A stretch of 10,426 nt of DNA from Coemansia sp. RSA 1804 (GCA_027578815.1 JANBTH010000867.1:1-10426), one strand, 5' to 3'. Positions 1-7,716 are shown, numbered from the stretch's first letter. Notes: generated from the letters alone by a model not told the origin. Numbers and translations: made by a program.

Positions 1-293
1 AGAGGTAGAGGTGGACCGGTATGTGCGAACCAGAGCAATGGGCTCGGCTTGCAGTGAGTGGCAGCAATTGTGATGATGAGCCGCTGCAGCCTTTTCGTCT
101 GGACAGTGCGTTTTCTGTCAACACCTCTCTCCTGCTCTTTCTTCCAGATATTTCGGAATTTCTACTACCATTTTTCTCTGCGATACCTTTTTTTTACATT
201 TCCCTTTCTAATCCAACAAATTAGCCAGCCAGCACCTTTTTCATCGCGGACCTTTGCAACAGCAAATCGGGACGGCAGCGCAACAGACAAAAC
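1..293 (+). promoter_or_regulatory. leader/promoter region of the transporter gene, possibly with the tail of an upstream gene
   Basis: There is no convincing complete gene here. The stretch from about 121 to 215 is strongly pyrimidine-rich on the + strand, as is common just upstream of fungal transcription starts, so it probably contains the core promoter of the gene starting at 294. Positions 1-57 can be read in frame 1 as an Arg/Gly-rich end (RGRGGPVC...) closed by TGA at 55-57, and in frame 2 as another short end closed at 71-73. Either could be the 3' end of a gene cut by the window edge, but neither is recognisable. GTGAGT at 54-59 and TTCTTCCAG ending at 147 would make a 94-base intron in a 5' leader. 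A 67-codon frame from the ATG at 21 does not look like a protein. Confidence 0.4.
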
Positions 294-1946
294 ATGCTCC
301 GGGCGCCATCACCCGAGTACACGGAGCTTGCAGACCTCTCGGCGCCGTCCAGCGCAGGCGTGGGCCGCGAGCGGTTCCTTGCGGCGGATGTGCACAATGA
401 GCGTGAGCTGGATCATGATCAGGAAGGCGCGACGCACCAGCACGGCGGAAGGCGGAGGCGAAGTGTCTCGGCGCTTTTTCGCGATGCAGCGTTCCGGCGA
501 CAGGCGCTGATGATTGTGGTGTACACGCTGCTGTGGTACGGATTCTCGGGCGTGCTGTCTGTGTACAACAAGTGGCTGTTTGGGTCGTCGGAGCGCGACT
601 TCCCGTTTCCGCTGTTTGTCACCAGCGTACACATGTTTGTGCAGTACATGCTTGCCACGCTCTGCTTGCGCGCGTATCCGACACTGCGGCCACAGCAGCA
701 GCCGACATGGGACGTGTACCTTGTGCGTGCTGTCCCGTGCGGCGTAGCCTCGGCGCTGGATATTGGACTCAGCAACATCAGCCTACAGACAATAACGCTG
801 ACGTTCTACACAATGTGCAAGTCGTCTACGCTGGGGTTTGTGCTTCTGTTTGCGGTGTTGTTTGGCCTGGAGCGCATGCGGCTGGTGCTCGTTGCCATCA
901 TTGCCGTAATCTCTGTGGGCGTTGTGCTGATGGCGGCTGGCGAGGTTGACTTTGCGCTGGGCGGCTTCCTAGAGGCGCTGGGTTCGTCGGCCATGGGCGG
1001 CCTGCGGTGGTCGCTGACGCAGATTCTTCTGTCGCAGCCGCGCTTTGGCATGGACAACCCTGTTGCCACCATGAGCAAGCTGACACCAATCATCGGCTGC
1101 ACCACCTTTCTATTCTCGCTTATTCTGGAGCGGCCCTTCTCCGAAATCCCCGCCAACAAGAACATGGAATCCGCCCACGCCTCCGTCATCCTTGCGCTGG
1201 TCATGGCGTTGGGCGGCGTGCTTGCCTTTGCTATGGTGCTTGCCGAGTTCTGTCTGATTCAGCGCACCTCCGTCCTCACCCTGTCCATCGCCGGCATGCT
1301 GCGCGAGGTCGCAATGGTTGGCGTTGCGCATCTTGTTTTTGGCGACTCCATGACTCCCGTCAACGCCGCCGGCCTCCTTGTTGCGCTTGCTGGCATCGCC
1401 ATGTACAACTGGCTCAAGATTCACGACACGCTGCGTCGCCCTCCACATGCTGCTGCCGCCGCCGCCGCTGCTGCTGCTGCTGATGTCGCCGCCTCATATC
1501 CCGACGACTCCTTCCGCATGCGCCAGGCTGCGCTTCTATCCACCGATCCCTACGACGAGGCCATGCGCTCCGCTGTGCTCCCACCCAATGCACTCCATAC
1601 CACTCGATCTGCGTCGCCCGATCCCGCAAAGAACAGCAGCCCCAGTCCTAGCTCCAGCCCCAGCCCAGGCAGCGACAGTCTGGGCAGCAGCTTCAGCAAC
1701 GGCGCAACCACGCGCCGGCGACAGTCAATTCTCCCTGTTGCCAATCCTCTGCCATCCGCCTCCGCATATCCTACAAGCAACCCCAATGCCGGTGCGAATC
1801 CTTCGGGCTCTCTGGGGCGCGATCTTGAGGCTTCGCTGCTCTCTGGAATGCACGACGTAGCTCTTTCAAGCATCTACGTCCCTCCTGCTACCCGTTCATC
1901 TCCACGCAGTAAGGAAGCCGCCCTCGACCCGCTGAAGACCAAATAA
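294..1946 (+). CDS. SLC35C2/YMD8-like triose-phosphate/nucleotide-sugar transporter family protein
   Basis: This encodes a 550-residue multi-pass membrane protein of the drug/metabolite superfamily, triose-phosphate transporter (DUF250/SLC35) branch. Family members exchange nucleotide sugars or phosphorylated sugars across Golgi/ER membranes; the substrate here is not predictable. Residues 1-70 are a hydrophilic, Arg-containing cytosolic head. The transporter core spans about 71-376, with family-typical stretches: WYGFSGVLSVYNKWLF (81-96), FPLFVTSVHMF (105-115), LSNISLQTITLTFYTMCKSS (159-178), GGLRWSLTQILL (235-246) and MLREVAM (335-341). The best match in layout is the SLC35C2 / yeast YMD8 group. 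Residues 386-396 are eleven alanines. The remaining tail to 550 is Ser/Pro/Ala-rich and probably disordered, which makes the protein longer than typical members of about 350-450 residues. The ATG at 294 has A at -3 and precedes all core segments. No intron is needed. It converges with TAF6. Confidence 0.9.
   Translation: MLRAPSPEYTELADLSAPSSAGVGRERFLAADVHNERELDHDQEGATHQHGGRRRRSVSALFRDAAFRRQALMIVVYTLLWYGFSGVLSVYNKWLFGSSERDFPFPLFVTSVHMFVQYMLATLCLRAYPTLRPQQQPTWDVYLVRAVPCGVASALDIGLSNISLQTITLTFYTMCKSSTLGFVLLFAVLFGLERMRLVLVAIIAVISVGVVLMAAGEVDFALGGFLEALGSSAMGGLRWSLTQILLSQPRFGMDNPVATMSKLTPIIGCTTFLFSLILERPFSEIPANKNMESAHASVILALVMALGGVLAFAMVLAEFCLIQRTSVLTLSIAGMLREVAMVGVAHLVFGDSMTPVNAAGLLVALAGIAMYNWLKIHDTLRRPPHAAAAAAAAAAADVAASYPDDSFRMRQAALLSTDPYDEAMRSAVLPPNALHTTRSASPDPAKNSSPSPSSSPSPGSDSLGSSFSNGATTRRRQSILPVANPLPSASAYPTSNPNAGANPSGSLGRDLEASLLSGMHDVALSSIYVPPATRSSPRSKEAALDPLKTK
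1449..1481 (+). repeat. GCN trinucleotide tract encoding 11 alanines
   Basis: The eleven codons are two GCT, four GCC and five GCT. They lie directly after the last transmembrane segment of the SLC35-like transporter, at the start of its disordered C-terminal tail. The mixed codons suggest an older, partly stabilised repeat. Confidence 0.9.
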
Positions 1947-1947
1947 A
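1942..1947 (+). terminator. AATAAA polyadenylation signal overlapping the stop codon
   Basis: AATAAA at 1942-1947 contains the TAA stop (1944-1946) of the transporter gene. Cleavage would be expected some 10-30 bases downstream, giving a very short 3' UTR. That fits the 169-base gap to the convergent TAF6 stop. It could be chance, since the last codon is AAA. Confidence 0.45.
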
Positions 1948-2115
1948 GCATTTCATTCTTCACTTTCTCCACAGATACTAGTTGCGGCGTCTAATAATGT
2001 TAATCAATCAGGCTTTAAAGAATTGTGAAGAAACATCTACCTCATACGCAAGCTCTTCTCTTCTTCATTAAAAGGCCGCACTGCTTTATCTCCCTGTTTT
2101 TAAGGAGCAGATGTT

Positions 2116-3486
2116 TTACGGTACGCTGCTGCCACCTGGCGATACTTTGCTGTCCTTTCCAATTGCAAGCACCCCAGCAACAATCGCTCCTCCGTCCTTT
2201 TCAGCAAACACAACCCCCGCCATTGCCTCCCCTACAACCGCCGATAGTCTGCCCTTTTGCACGCTGTTGAGGTTTGCTGCCTCCAGTCCTCCCTCCGCAT
2301 TACCGCTCTCTTCCCGTGCCACCACTCGAAGTGCCTCCAGAAGCGCCTCCTGGCAATGCTTGCCATCATGCGTAAGCTGCGCATTGCTCTTCTCCATCTC
2401 CGTGCTGAGAAGCGACATGTACGCTTTGATGTTCGGCAGAATGAGGACCTTGGCTGTGCTTGCTCCCAGTTTTGTCAGTCCTACAATTGCTCCATAATGC
2501 GTGGCCAGAGGCTTTGTCGGATCCAGGAACCCCCGCAACAACGTACGTGCAATCCGCGACTGCAGCGTATGATATGAGTGTCCGTAGCGTCGGCAGATAT
2601 CCGCAATCTGCTCGGCTGCGTTGTCACGCAACGACCAGTGGTCCTCTGTGTACTCCTCGCAGAGTCGCTTGCTGACCAGGCATGTGAGAAGCGACGGAAT
2701 CAGTTGATGCATATATGGCTCAACAAACAGATTGGGATTGCTGCGAATCGCCCTTGCAACCGCCATTGTCGTCCGTAGTGTCTCCAGCTTATGGAGGTTG
2801 TTCTTGACCGTCACCGCAATGTACTGCACAAAGTATGTTACCAGCTGGTGGATTCCCGCATCAACTGATATGCTCTCCAATGCTGTTGATTTGACTATCG
2901 GGTCCGTGCTCTGCAGCGATTCTGTAATACATTCAAAATACAGCTGCAGCTCCTTCGACAGCACGTGTTTCACCAGCGGAATTGTCTCCACTCCATCCTG
3001 ACTCTTGCTGTGCGCCTTTGCAAACCTTTTGGATGCGGGCCCCTTCTCCTCCGCCTCCGCATCAACCTGAATTGGATTCTGCTGTATGCGTGGCTGCACC
3101 CCCTCAACTGCCAGCCAATGGGCCGTATATACCACCTCCAGTGGCACACTTGGAAGAGGCTCCTCTAGAAGCGTGTCCAGGTCAATTTCCTCATCCTCCA
3201 CGTAGTATATGTCCTCCAGCGCGGATGCAGCCTTGTGAAACTTGATCGGCTGTCCTGTCTCAAACCCGTACATGGGCTCGATGTTGCGCACTCGAAGTGC
3301 ACTGTTGATGTCCGCTACTGTTAGCTTTGTCCTCTTGGAGTGCCGCATAAACTTCATGGCTTCTGTTATTATCTCATGCATTCTGTACTCCACGTCCTGG
3401 GCCATTGCTGTTGTTATTCCATCCTTAAGCTTTGGGATCCCAATCGACTCTGCAATGTTCTTGATCGTGCTTTTAGAGTATATCAT
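2116..3486 (-). CDS. TAF6: transcription initiation factor TFIID subunit 6 (TAF6)
   Basis: This encodes a 456-residue TAF6, the histone-fold partner of TAF9 in TFIID and, in yeasts, also in SAGA. It helps recruit RNA polymerase II at core promoters in the nucleus. Residues 3-70 form the H4-like histone fold, with IKNIAESIGI, MAQDVEYRMHEII, KFMRHSKRTKLTVADI and the classic NSALRVRNIEPMYGF (61-75). A linker follows. Residues 165-395 form the TAF6 C-terminal HEAT-repeat domain, with SLLTCLVSKRLC (265-276), DHWSLRDNAA (282-291) and HYGAIVGLTKLG (330-341). The length is close to other fungal orthologues. The first ATG in the frame is 3486; the frame stays open upstream to an in-frame stop at 3633-3631, but without an ATG. 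Starting at 3486 leaves only two residues before the fold, slightly short for the family. TACAG acceptor-like sites just upstream leave room for a small 5' exon. Confidence 0.95.
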   Translation of the reverse strand: MIYSKSTIKNIAESIGIPKLKDGITTAMAQDVEYRMHEIITEAMKFMRHSKRTKLTVADINSALRVRNIEPMYGFETGQPIKFHKAASALEDIYYVEDEEIDLDTLLEEPLPSVPLEVVYTAHWLAVEGVQPRIQQNPIQVDAEAEEKGPASKRFAKAHSKSQDGVETIPLVKHVLSKELQLYFECITESLQSTDPIVKSTALESISVDAGIHQLVTYFVQYIAVTVKNNLHKLETLRTTMAVARAIRSNPNLFVEPYMHQLIPSLLTCLVSKRLCEEYTEDHWSLRDNAAEQIADICRRYGHSYHTLQSRIARTLLRGFLDPTKPLATHYGAIVGLTKLGASTAKVLILPNIKAYMSLLSTEMEKSNAQLTHDGKHCQEALLEALRVVAREESGNAEGGLEAANLNSVQKGRLSAVVGEAMAGVVFAEKDGGAIVAGVLAIGKDSKVSPGGSSVP

Positions 3487-3738
3487 CCTGTAGTATCCTC
3501 GCTGTAATGACTTTTGACAAGATGAAAACAATATTACTAAGAACAGTGGAAAAAGAGCAGAAACCGGAAAAGAGAAACAGCGGTTAGATGCTGGAATACC
3601 GTTGGCCTCTCTTCTGAAACCCCCTTGCAGTTAGTAGAAATGATATTTTTTTGTGTTTACGTGGAATTCAATGCGCTATGGGGAGTGCCCACGTGATTGA
3701 TTGCGCTTCTTTGCTTGGTTAGAATAATTTAAATTAAA
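3487..3738 (-). promoter_or_regulatory. TAF6 promoter / 3' flank of the MFS gene
   Basis: This 252-base gap must hold both the MFS 3' end and the TAF6 promoter. On the - strand a pyrimidine-rich tract lies at about 3590-3541, 55-105 bases upstream of the TAF6 ATG, and is the likely initiation region. A CACGTG site lies at 3690-3695. I found no canonical AATAAA for the MFS transcript. Confidence 0.5.
3690..3695. promoter_or_regulatory. CACGTG E-box
   Basis: A perfect palindromic CACGTG sits about 200 bases upstream of the TAF6 ATG, with the sequence context GCCCACGTGATTG. In fungi this core is bound by bHLH factors of the Cbf1/Pho4 type. Function here is inferred from the motif only. Confidence 0.3.
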
Positions 3739-4213
3739 TCATGATGCAAGATCTCTCGTCTCGATTGGCAAAGCAATCATGCATCCCGCTGCCGCCCACA
3801 AAAGACCGACGCTGACGTAGAGAGGAACCGTGGTGCTGATGCTGAGAAGCAGCCCAGTAATGAGCGGAGCAATGATGCCCGCAACGCGGCCAAACGCCGA
3901 TGCCGTTCCGCAGGCCGTCCCGCGCACGGCTGGATAAAACACCTCTGGCGTGTACGCATATATGACAGCAAACATAAGCGTGCTCATTAGGCCGAATACG
4001 GAGGAGGAGACAATGGTGAGCGCGCTGCTATGCGCCTTGGCCGAGAATGCAAAGGCAATTAGTGCCAGTCCCGAGACAAAGGTCGACAGCGCCATAGAGT
4101 AGATGCGCCCTAAACGAGTGTTTACCATCCACGATCCAATGATCGAGCCTGGAACCCCGCTGACGGCGTAGATGAGTGCATCGCGGTACACCCGCACCTG
4201 CTTCGAGTGGGAC

Positions 4214-4250
<37 letters not shown>

Positions 4251-5739
4251 AAGACTGTGGGCTGTGCTGTTGGCTGTTTGCATCGCCGCCATGGGTCCCA
4301 AGCAGCTTTGGAAGAAACACGTTAAACATCGTAAAGCCCATTGCCACCGTTGCCCAGATTGCCCAGACAAGGATTGTTGTGCGTCGTAGCGGCCGGGCAA
4401 ACAGAGGCTTGAAGAGCTTCGTGTGTGCCGTCACATTCAAAGCTGACTTTGCCCACTTAACCCAGCTTTGCAAGTACGACTTTGCGGTTCTTGACGTCCT
4501 GACCTGTTGCATATTTGCCACGCTTCCAGACACGGATTGCCTCTCGTCCGCATTGCTGTCTTCTGGCCACTCAAGCCATGACGGTCTGTCGGCATTGCTG
4601 TGGCTCTCACTTTGGCGGCTGTTTTCAGCTATGAGCGCGCTGTGTGCGCCAACGCTCTCGTCGCTCGCCCCGTTGCCATTCCCATGGCTACTTTCATTGC
4701 TACTGCCAACTCGAATGCTTTCGTCGGCCATAAGAGGCGATGAGGCCTTGACAGTGCCGCCGTTGTAATGTACAATCTTCTTCAGCACAATCACCACGTC
4801 TGAGCGACTCTTGTTCTGCAAAAGGAACTTTGGGGTTTCGTGCAGTCGGAAGCACAAATTGCGCAGAATGACCATAACAAATGTTACCAGCGCCATAGTA
4901 ATAAGTAGGTAGCGCCAGCCGTTATTTAGCTTCGACACGTCGCATTCTTCAGAACCAAGGTTGTCGGGGCAGCTAAAGGGCGGTAGAAGCGCCAGAGCCA
5001 CGGCCGATGCAACGACCGATCCAAGCGAGAAAAACACGCTGAGCATGGTCAGCAGATGGCGTTTTTCGCGGGGGATAAATTCAAGAAAGATTGCGCCATC
5101 AACAGGCATGTTGCCTCCAACGCCAGACCCCAGCCCAAAGAGACAGGCACACAACAGCCCAAACGACGACGCTGTGCTTGCCAGCAGACCAAATGTTCCC
5201 GACACCACGAGGGTCCAGCGATAGGCGACAAGGCGTCCAAAACGATCCGATACGGGGCCCCAGAAAAGGGCTCCACACATCAGCCCAAGAAACATGCTGG
5301 ATGACATTAGTCCTATCCGCGCATCGCTTATAGAAAAGTGCTGTTGGACGCGCGGGAGAATACATGCCATACACTGCATCCACATGTTGTCGGCGAGCCA
5401 CCCAAGCCCACAGAGAGCCAGCACACGGCGGTGGTATCTGCCAAACCCAATTGTGGAGATCATGCGGTTAAGCTCCAACTCCTCGTCGCGCACGTCTTCG
5501 TCATCCACATTCTCTATGTGCTGCGGCCGGCTTGCTATGGTCCCGCCGCCGTCACCTTCGCCATCGCCGTCAGCGGGTATCTGGTTGATCTCTGCTATAA
5601 AGCCTACGTTTGCTCTATGTATGTCTTGGGAATTCTCGTCATTACGAGCAGAATAGTACTGTGGCGGTGATCCTGGGCCCAGTGTGTCTGTTCTGCGCCC
5701 AGCGAGCGGCTTCCAGGCGTTGTTTTCGACCTCGTTCAT
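3739..5739 (-). CDS. SV2/SVOP-like major facilitator superfamily transporter
   Basis: This encodes a 666-residue MFS carrier that probably has 12 transmembrane segments and moves a small solute across the plasma or an internal membrane; the substrate is unknown. Residues 1-103 are an acidic cytosolic tail. TM1 contains GLGWLADNMW (111-120) with Asp117, typical of the SV2/SVOP and organic-ion branch. The loop 2-3 signature GPVSDRFGR (161-169) is the MFS motif A. GLGSGVGGNMPVD (202-214) followed by EFIPREKR (220-227) matches the SVOP-type TM4/loop. LHETPKFLL (299-307) is the motif after TM6. The central loop (about 305-452) is unusually long and Ser/Asn-rich. TM7 starts near 453. A hydrophilic loop with about 11 alanines (498-508) lies between TM7 and TM8. 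The ATG at 5739 has G at -3. It is on the same strand as TAF6 and diverges from the RING gene at 6300. The predicted protein ends with ETRDLAS. Confidence 0.88.
4215..4250. repeat. perfect (CTG)12 microsatellite inside the MFS gene
   Basis: Twelve uninterrupted CTG units on the + strand read as CAG on the coding strand. In the coding frame they give about eleven GCA alanine codons, in the TM7-TM8 loop of the MFS carrier. The unbroken units make this a likely length-variable site. Confidence 0.95.
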
Positions 5740-6162
5740 ATCGGCTGCCTTCCTGCTGGCCAGAGGGGGGGAGTCGTTTATATAATAAATTAGGATAAAG
5801 CTAAGAAAAAGTCATTCTAGAGGAACAACATTTGAGAGGAGTGAAATGGGGAGGAGCTAGAGAAGAAAGGAAAAGTAAAGTGCCGGGGGCCAGATAGAGC
5901 GAGGAGAGCGAAAAGGCCCATGTGCAATTATTACAAATTCATTGTGGCTGTTAACCCTAGGGTGCAGAGAAGAGCTGATCTCTTTCAACGCCAATTGGAC
6001 TGACCGTGTAGATCCCAGAAGTTTGTATATCCTCTGAGGGTTAGTTTATCCTAAAGGCCTTTTCTGTCTTTTGGTTCTTTTCTTCTTTTTTATTTTTGCT
6101 CTTAAAATGCTTGCTTTTGCTAAATAACCAAACTTTCTTTTGCTTGTCTTCTAAGGCCTTCA

Positions 6163-6188
6163 ATATATATATATATATATATATATAT
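6163..6188. repeat. (AT)13 dinucleotide repeat
   Basis: Thirteen AT units run without interruption, about 110-140 bases upstream of the RING-H2 gene start. It could act as an easily melted element or simply be a neutral microsatellite. Confidence 0.95.
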
Positions 6189-6257
6189 CTTGTTGTGACG
6201 AGTCGCTGTCTAGTTTAGGCCCATCTTCGTCACGCATCATATCTCCCAGCACATTCT

Positions 6258-6290
6258 ATGCGTGTATTTCTAGTTGATAACTTCTTGTAA
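6258..6290 (+). other. upstream open reading frame (10 codons) before the RING-H2 gene
   Basis: An ATG at 6258 opens MRVFLVDNFL and stops at TAA (6288-6290), nine bases before the ATG at 6300 and in the same frame. If it lies in the mature leader it could reduce translation of the main frame. It would be removed if this stretch belongs to an intron ending at 6314. Confidence 0.35.
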
Positions 6291-6299
6291 CACATAATA

Positions 6300-7004
6300 A
6301 TGCACTTTTTACAGCTTCTATTAGGATTTTACAACCAGCACGCGACGCGTCGCCGTCGCCATCGTCATCGCCTGCGACACGAGAGCCAGCGACAGGAGAG
6401 GCGCCACAAGAACAAGCTTTCCCTAGCCGATCTTGACATCCTGCCAAAGTTCAAGCTGACGGCCGGAATGTTGCTCGATATCAAGAGGACACACAAGGAC
6501 CGCCGCCATCTGGTGACCCCACACACAGGTCCTCCCCAGGAAACAGCAGCAGCAAAGCCCAGACATCTGTGCGCAGCCACAGCCTCACTTCCCGATCTCA
6601 ATTGCAACCAGAGACCTCATGTGTGTGACTGCCTGGATAACAAGCGACAGCATAGTGTCATAGACGTGAGAAATCTGGAAGATGGTATCGAGAACTTAGA
6701 AAACAACGGCAATCTCAGGCCATGGCATGTGCCGACAGAAACTAGCCAGCCAAACTGCGTGGTTTGCCTAGAGGAATATGCTGTCGGAGACGATGTGCGT
6801 GTGCTTCCGTGCGGCCATGTATTTCACGACCAGTGCATCACTCCGTGGCTCTTGCGCCCCAAGTCAAGGTTCCACGAATGTCCCATGTGTAAAACACCTT
6901 GTTTTGCTGACGAGGCTGCCAGAAAGGCCAAGGAAGAAGCTGCTATGCTTTCTGGCGGCCAGGCCCAGCACGACTCTCATACGAACATGATATCTGTGTT
7001 CTAA
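6300..7004 (+). CDS. RING-H2 zinc-finger protein, probable E3 ubiquitin ligase
   Basis: This encodes 234 residues ending in a complete RING-H2 domain: C153, C156, C171, H173, H176, C179, C194, C197. The core is LPCGHVFH (169-176), followed by CITPWLL (179-185), and the conserved Trp after C179 is typical of E2-binding RINGs. The C6-C7 spacer of 14 residues is slightly longer than the usual 10-11. Residues 17-40 are very basic (RRRRHRHRLRHE...). Cys residues at 91, 102, 109 and 111 lie in the linker. The N-terminus MHFLQLLLGFY is hydrophobic but too short for a membrane span. The bases before residue 6 read as a good 3' splice site (pyrimidine tract, then ACAG ending at 6314). The true start may therefore be in an upstream exon, perhaps encoding a transmembrane segment, as in other TM-basic-RING proteins. 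The ATG at 6300 has A at -3 and is the first usable one in frame. The next gene downstream is another RING-H2 gene. Confidence 0.82.
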   Translation: MHFLQLLLGFYNQHATRRRRHRHRLRHESQRQERRHKNKLSLADLDILPKFKLTAGMLLDIKRTHKDRRHLVTPHTGPPQETAAAKPRHLCAATASLPDLNCNQRPHVCDCLDNKRQHSVIDVRNLEDGIENLENNGNLRPWHVPTETSQPNCVVCLEEYAVGDDVRVLPCGHVFHDQCITPWLLRPKSRFHECPMCKTPCFADEAARKAKEEAAMLSGGQAQHDSHTNMISVF

Positions 7005-7120
7005 ATAAGTAGCTTGCGTGTTTTTATGTATGAGTAATGTCCTTGCTGCTAGCAAAGTCTCTACGGTTACCAGCGTAGGCAAAAAGGCCAATACGCGTGC
7101 CGCTGTGCGCGTTTACCACA

Positions 7121-7126
7121 AATAAA
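7121..7126 (+). terminator. AATAAA polyadenylation signal of the RING-H2 gene
   Basis: A canonical AATAAA lies 117 bases after the stop codon at 7002-7004, within CACAAATAAATAC. It is the only such hexamer I see just downstream of this gene and sits at a plausible distance. Confidence 0.55.
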
Positions 7127-7266
7127 TACTTTTCGTGTTCCTTACAACTTTAATTGCAGTTAATAAGTACAGCAATATGAACTCTTATTGGATTGACTTG
7201 TAGATTCCATTGTTTGCTTTTTTTTGCCTACACTATCAAGATGCTTACGATGTAGACCCTGCCACC

Positions 7267-7286
7267 TGTGTGTGTGTGTGTGTGTG
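7267..7286. repeat. (TG)10 dinucleotide repeat
   Basis: Ten perfect TG units lie in the spacer between the two RING genes, about 150 bases after the AATAAA signal. They are likely length-variable. Confidence 0.95.
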
Positions 7287-7570
7287 GCAGTGGGCCTTGC
7301 TAGATAAATGGCTGTTTCAGCCTTGAAATCTATGGCTCTTGAAGCCAGATAAAGGGAGAAGGTCTTTTGTGCGGGGGAAGGAAGAATACCGCTCATAAGA
7401 AAAAAAAAAGCCATGAGGAATGTGTTTCTCTAGTTTTAGCAGTATTATCTATTCTAGTAAACCCCTCTCATCTATACACGCGCAGTCAAATGTGTCTTTT
7501 ATCAGCATGTTATTACTCTCTCTTATAAGCACCGCTTTGATCTCCTTTTTAAACAAAAAACTTTATGGTG

Positions 7571-7622
7571 ACATGTGTGGGGTAAATGTGTGTAAAGAAA
7601 TGGTGCATCTCCCCACACACGT
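7571..7622. repeat. imperfect inverted repeat (12-base arms, 28-base loop)
   Basis: ACATGTGTGGGG at 7571-7582 pairs with CCCCACACACGT at 7611-7622 at 11 of 12 positions; the one mismatch is A:C. The right arm runs into a CACGTG box (7618-7623). It could be a structured RNA element, a protein-binding pair or chance, and its role is unknown. Confidence 0.6.
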
Positions 7623-7623
7623 G
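7618..7623. promoter_or_regulatory. CACGTG E-box upstream of the PA-TM-RING gene (distal)
   Basis: A perfect CACGTG about 305 bases upstream of the ATG at 7928, forming the edge of the inverted repeat. It is a candidate bHLH site by motif only. Confidence 0.3.
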
Positions 7624-7716
7624 CGCTCAAAACATTGGCAAAAGACCAAATGTTCTATTTTTATGACATGGCAGAATCAAAAAGAGGAAAAAAGTGGCCG
7701 CACCCGGTGTTAAGCA

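Larger units (their letters stand above)
5740..6299. promoter_or_regulatory. divergent promoter between the MFS and RING-H2 genes
   Basis: I see no gene in this 560-base region. Next to the MFS gene, + strand positions 5819-5918 are AG-rich, so the - strand (sense for MFS) is CT-rich. A TATATAA on the - strand (5784-5778) lies about 40 bases before the MFS ATG, which would leave a very short leader. On the RING side, 6056-6150 is CT-rich on the + strand. In between are TAACCCTAGGGT (5952-5963), GGGTTAG (6038-6044) and two AAGGCCTT palindromes (6054-6061, 6153-6160). An (AT)13 run and a 10-codon upstream frame complete the region. Opposite-facing CT tracts suggest two separate core promoters, one per gene. 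Confidence 0.55.

Noticed and set aside
54..147. GT-AG intron joining an upstream coding exon to the transporter
   Set aside because: The sequence after the acceptor does not read as protein in frame with the gene at 294, so at best it is a leader intron.
1007..1860. Overlapping frames of 158 and 160 codons inside the SLC35-like gene
   Set aside because: They are shadows of a GC-rich coding region, with biased His/Pro/Arg/Cys composition and no domains.
3487..3531. TAF6 start extended to TTG at 3531
   Set aside because: A non-ATG start is unlikely for a nuclear eukaryotic gene, and the 15 extra residues do not resemble TAF6.
4172..4768. 198-codon + strand frame opposite the MFS gene
   Set aside because: It lies entirely antisense to a well-supported transporter frame, is low-complexity (Ala and Ser/Leu runs from the repeat), and has no family features.
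7160..7414. 84-codon - strand frame in the inter-RING spacer
   Set aside because: Its sequence is explained by a poly-A/T run and the (TG)10 repeat (Thr-His run). It has no conserved-looking segment.
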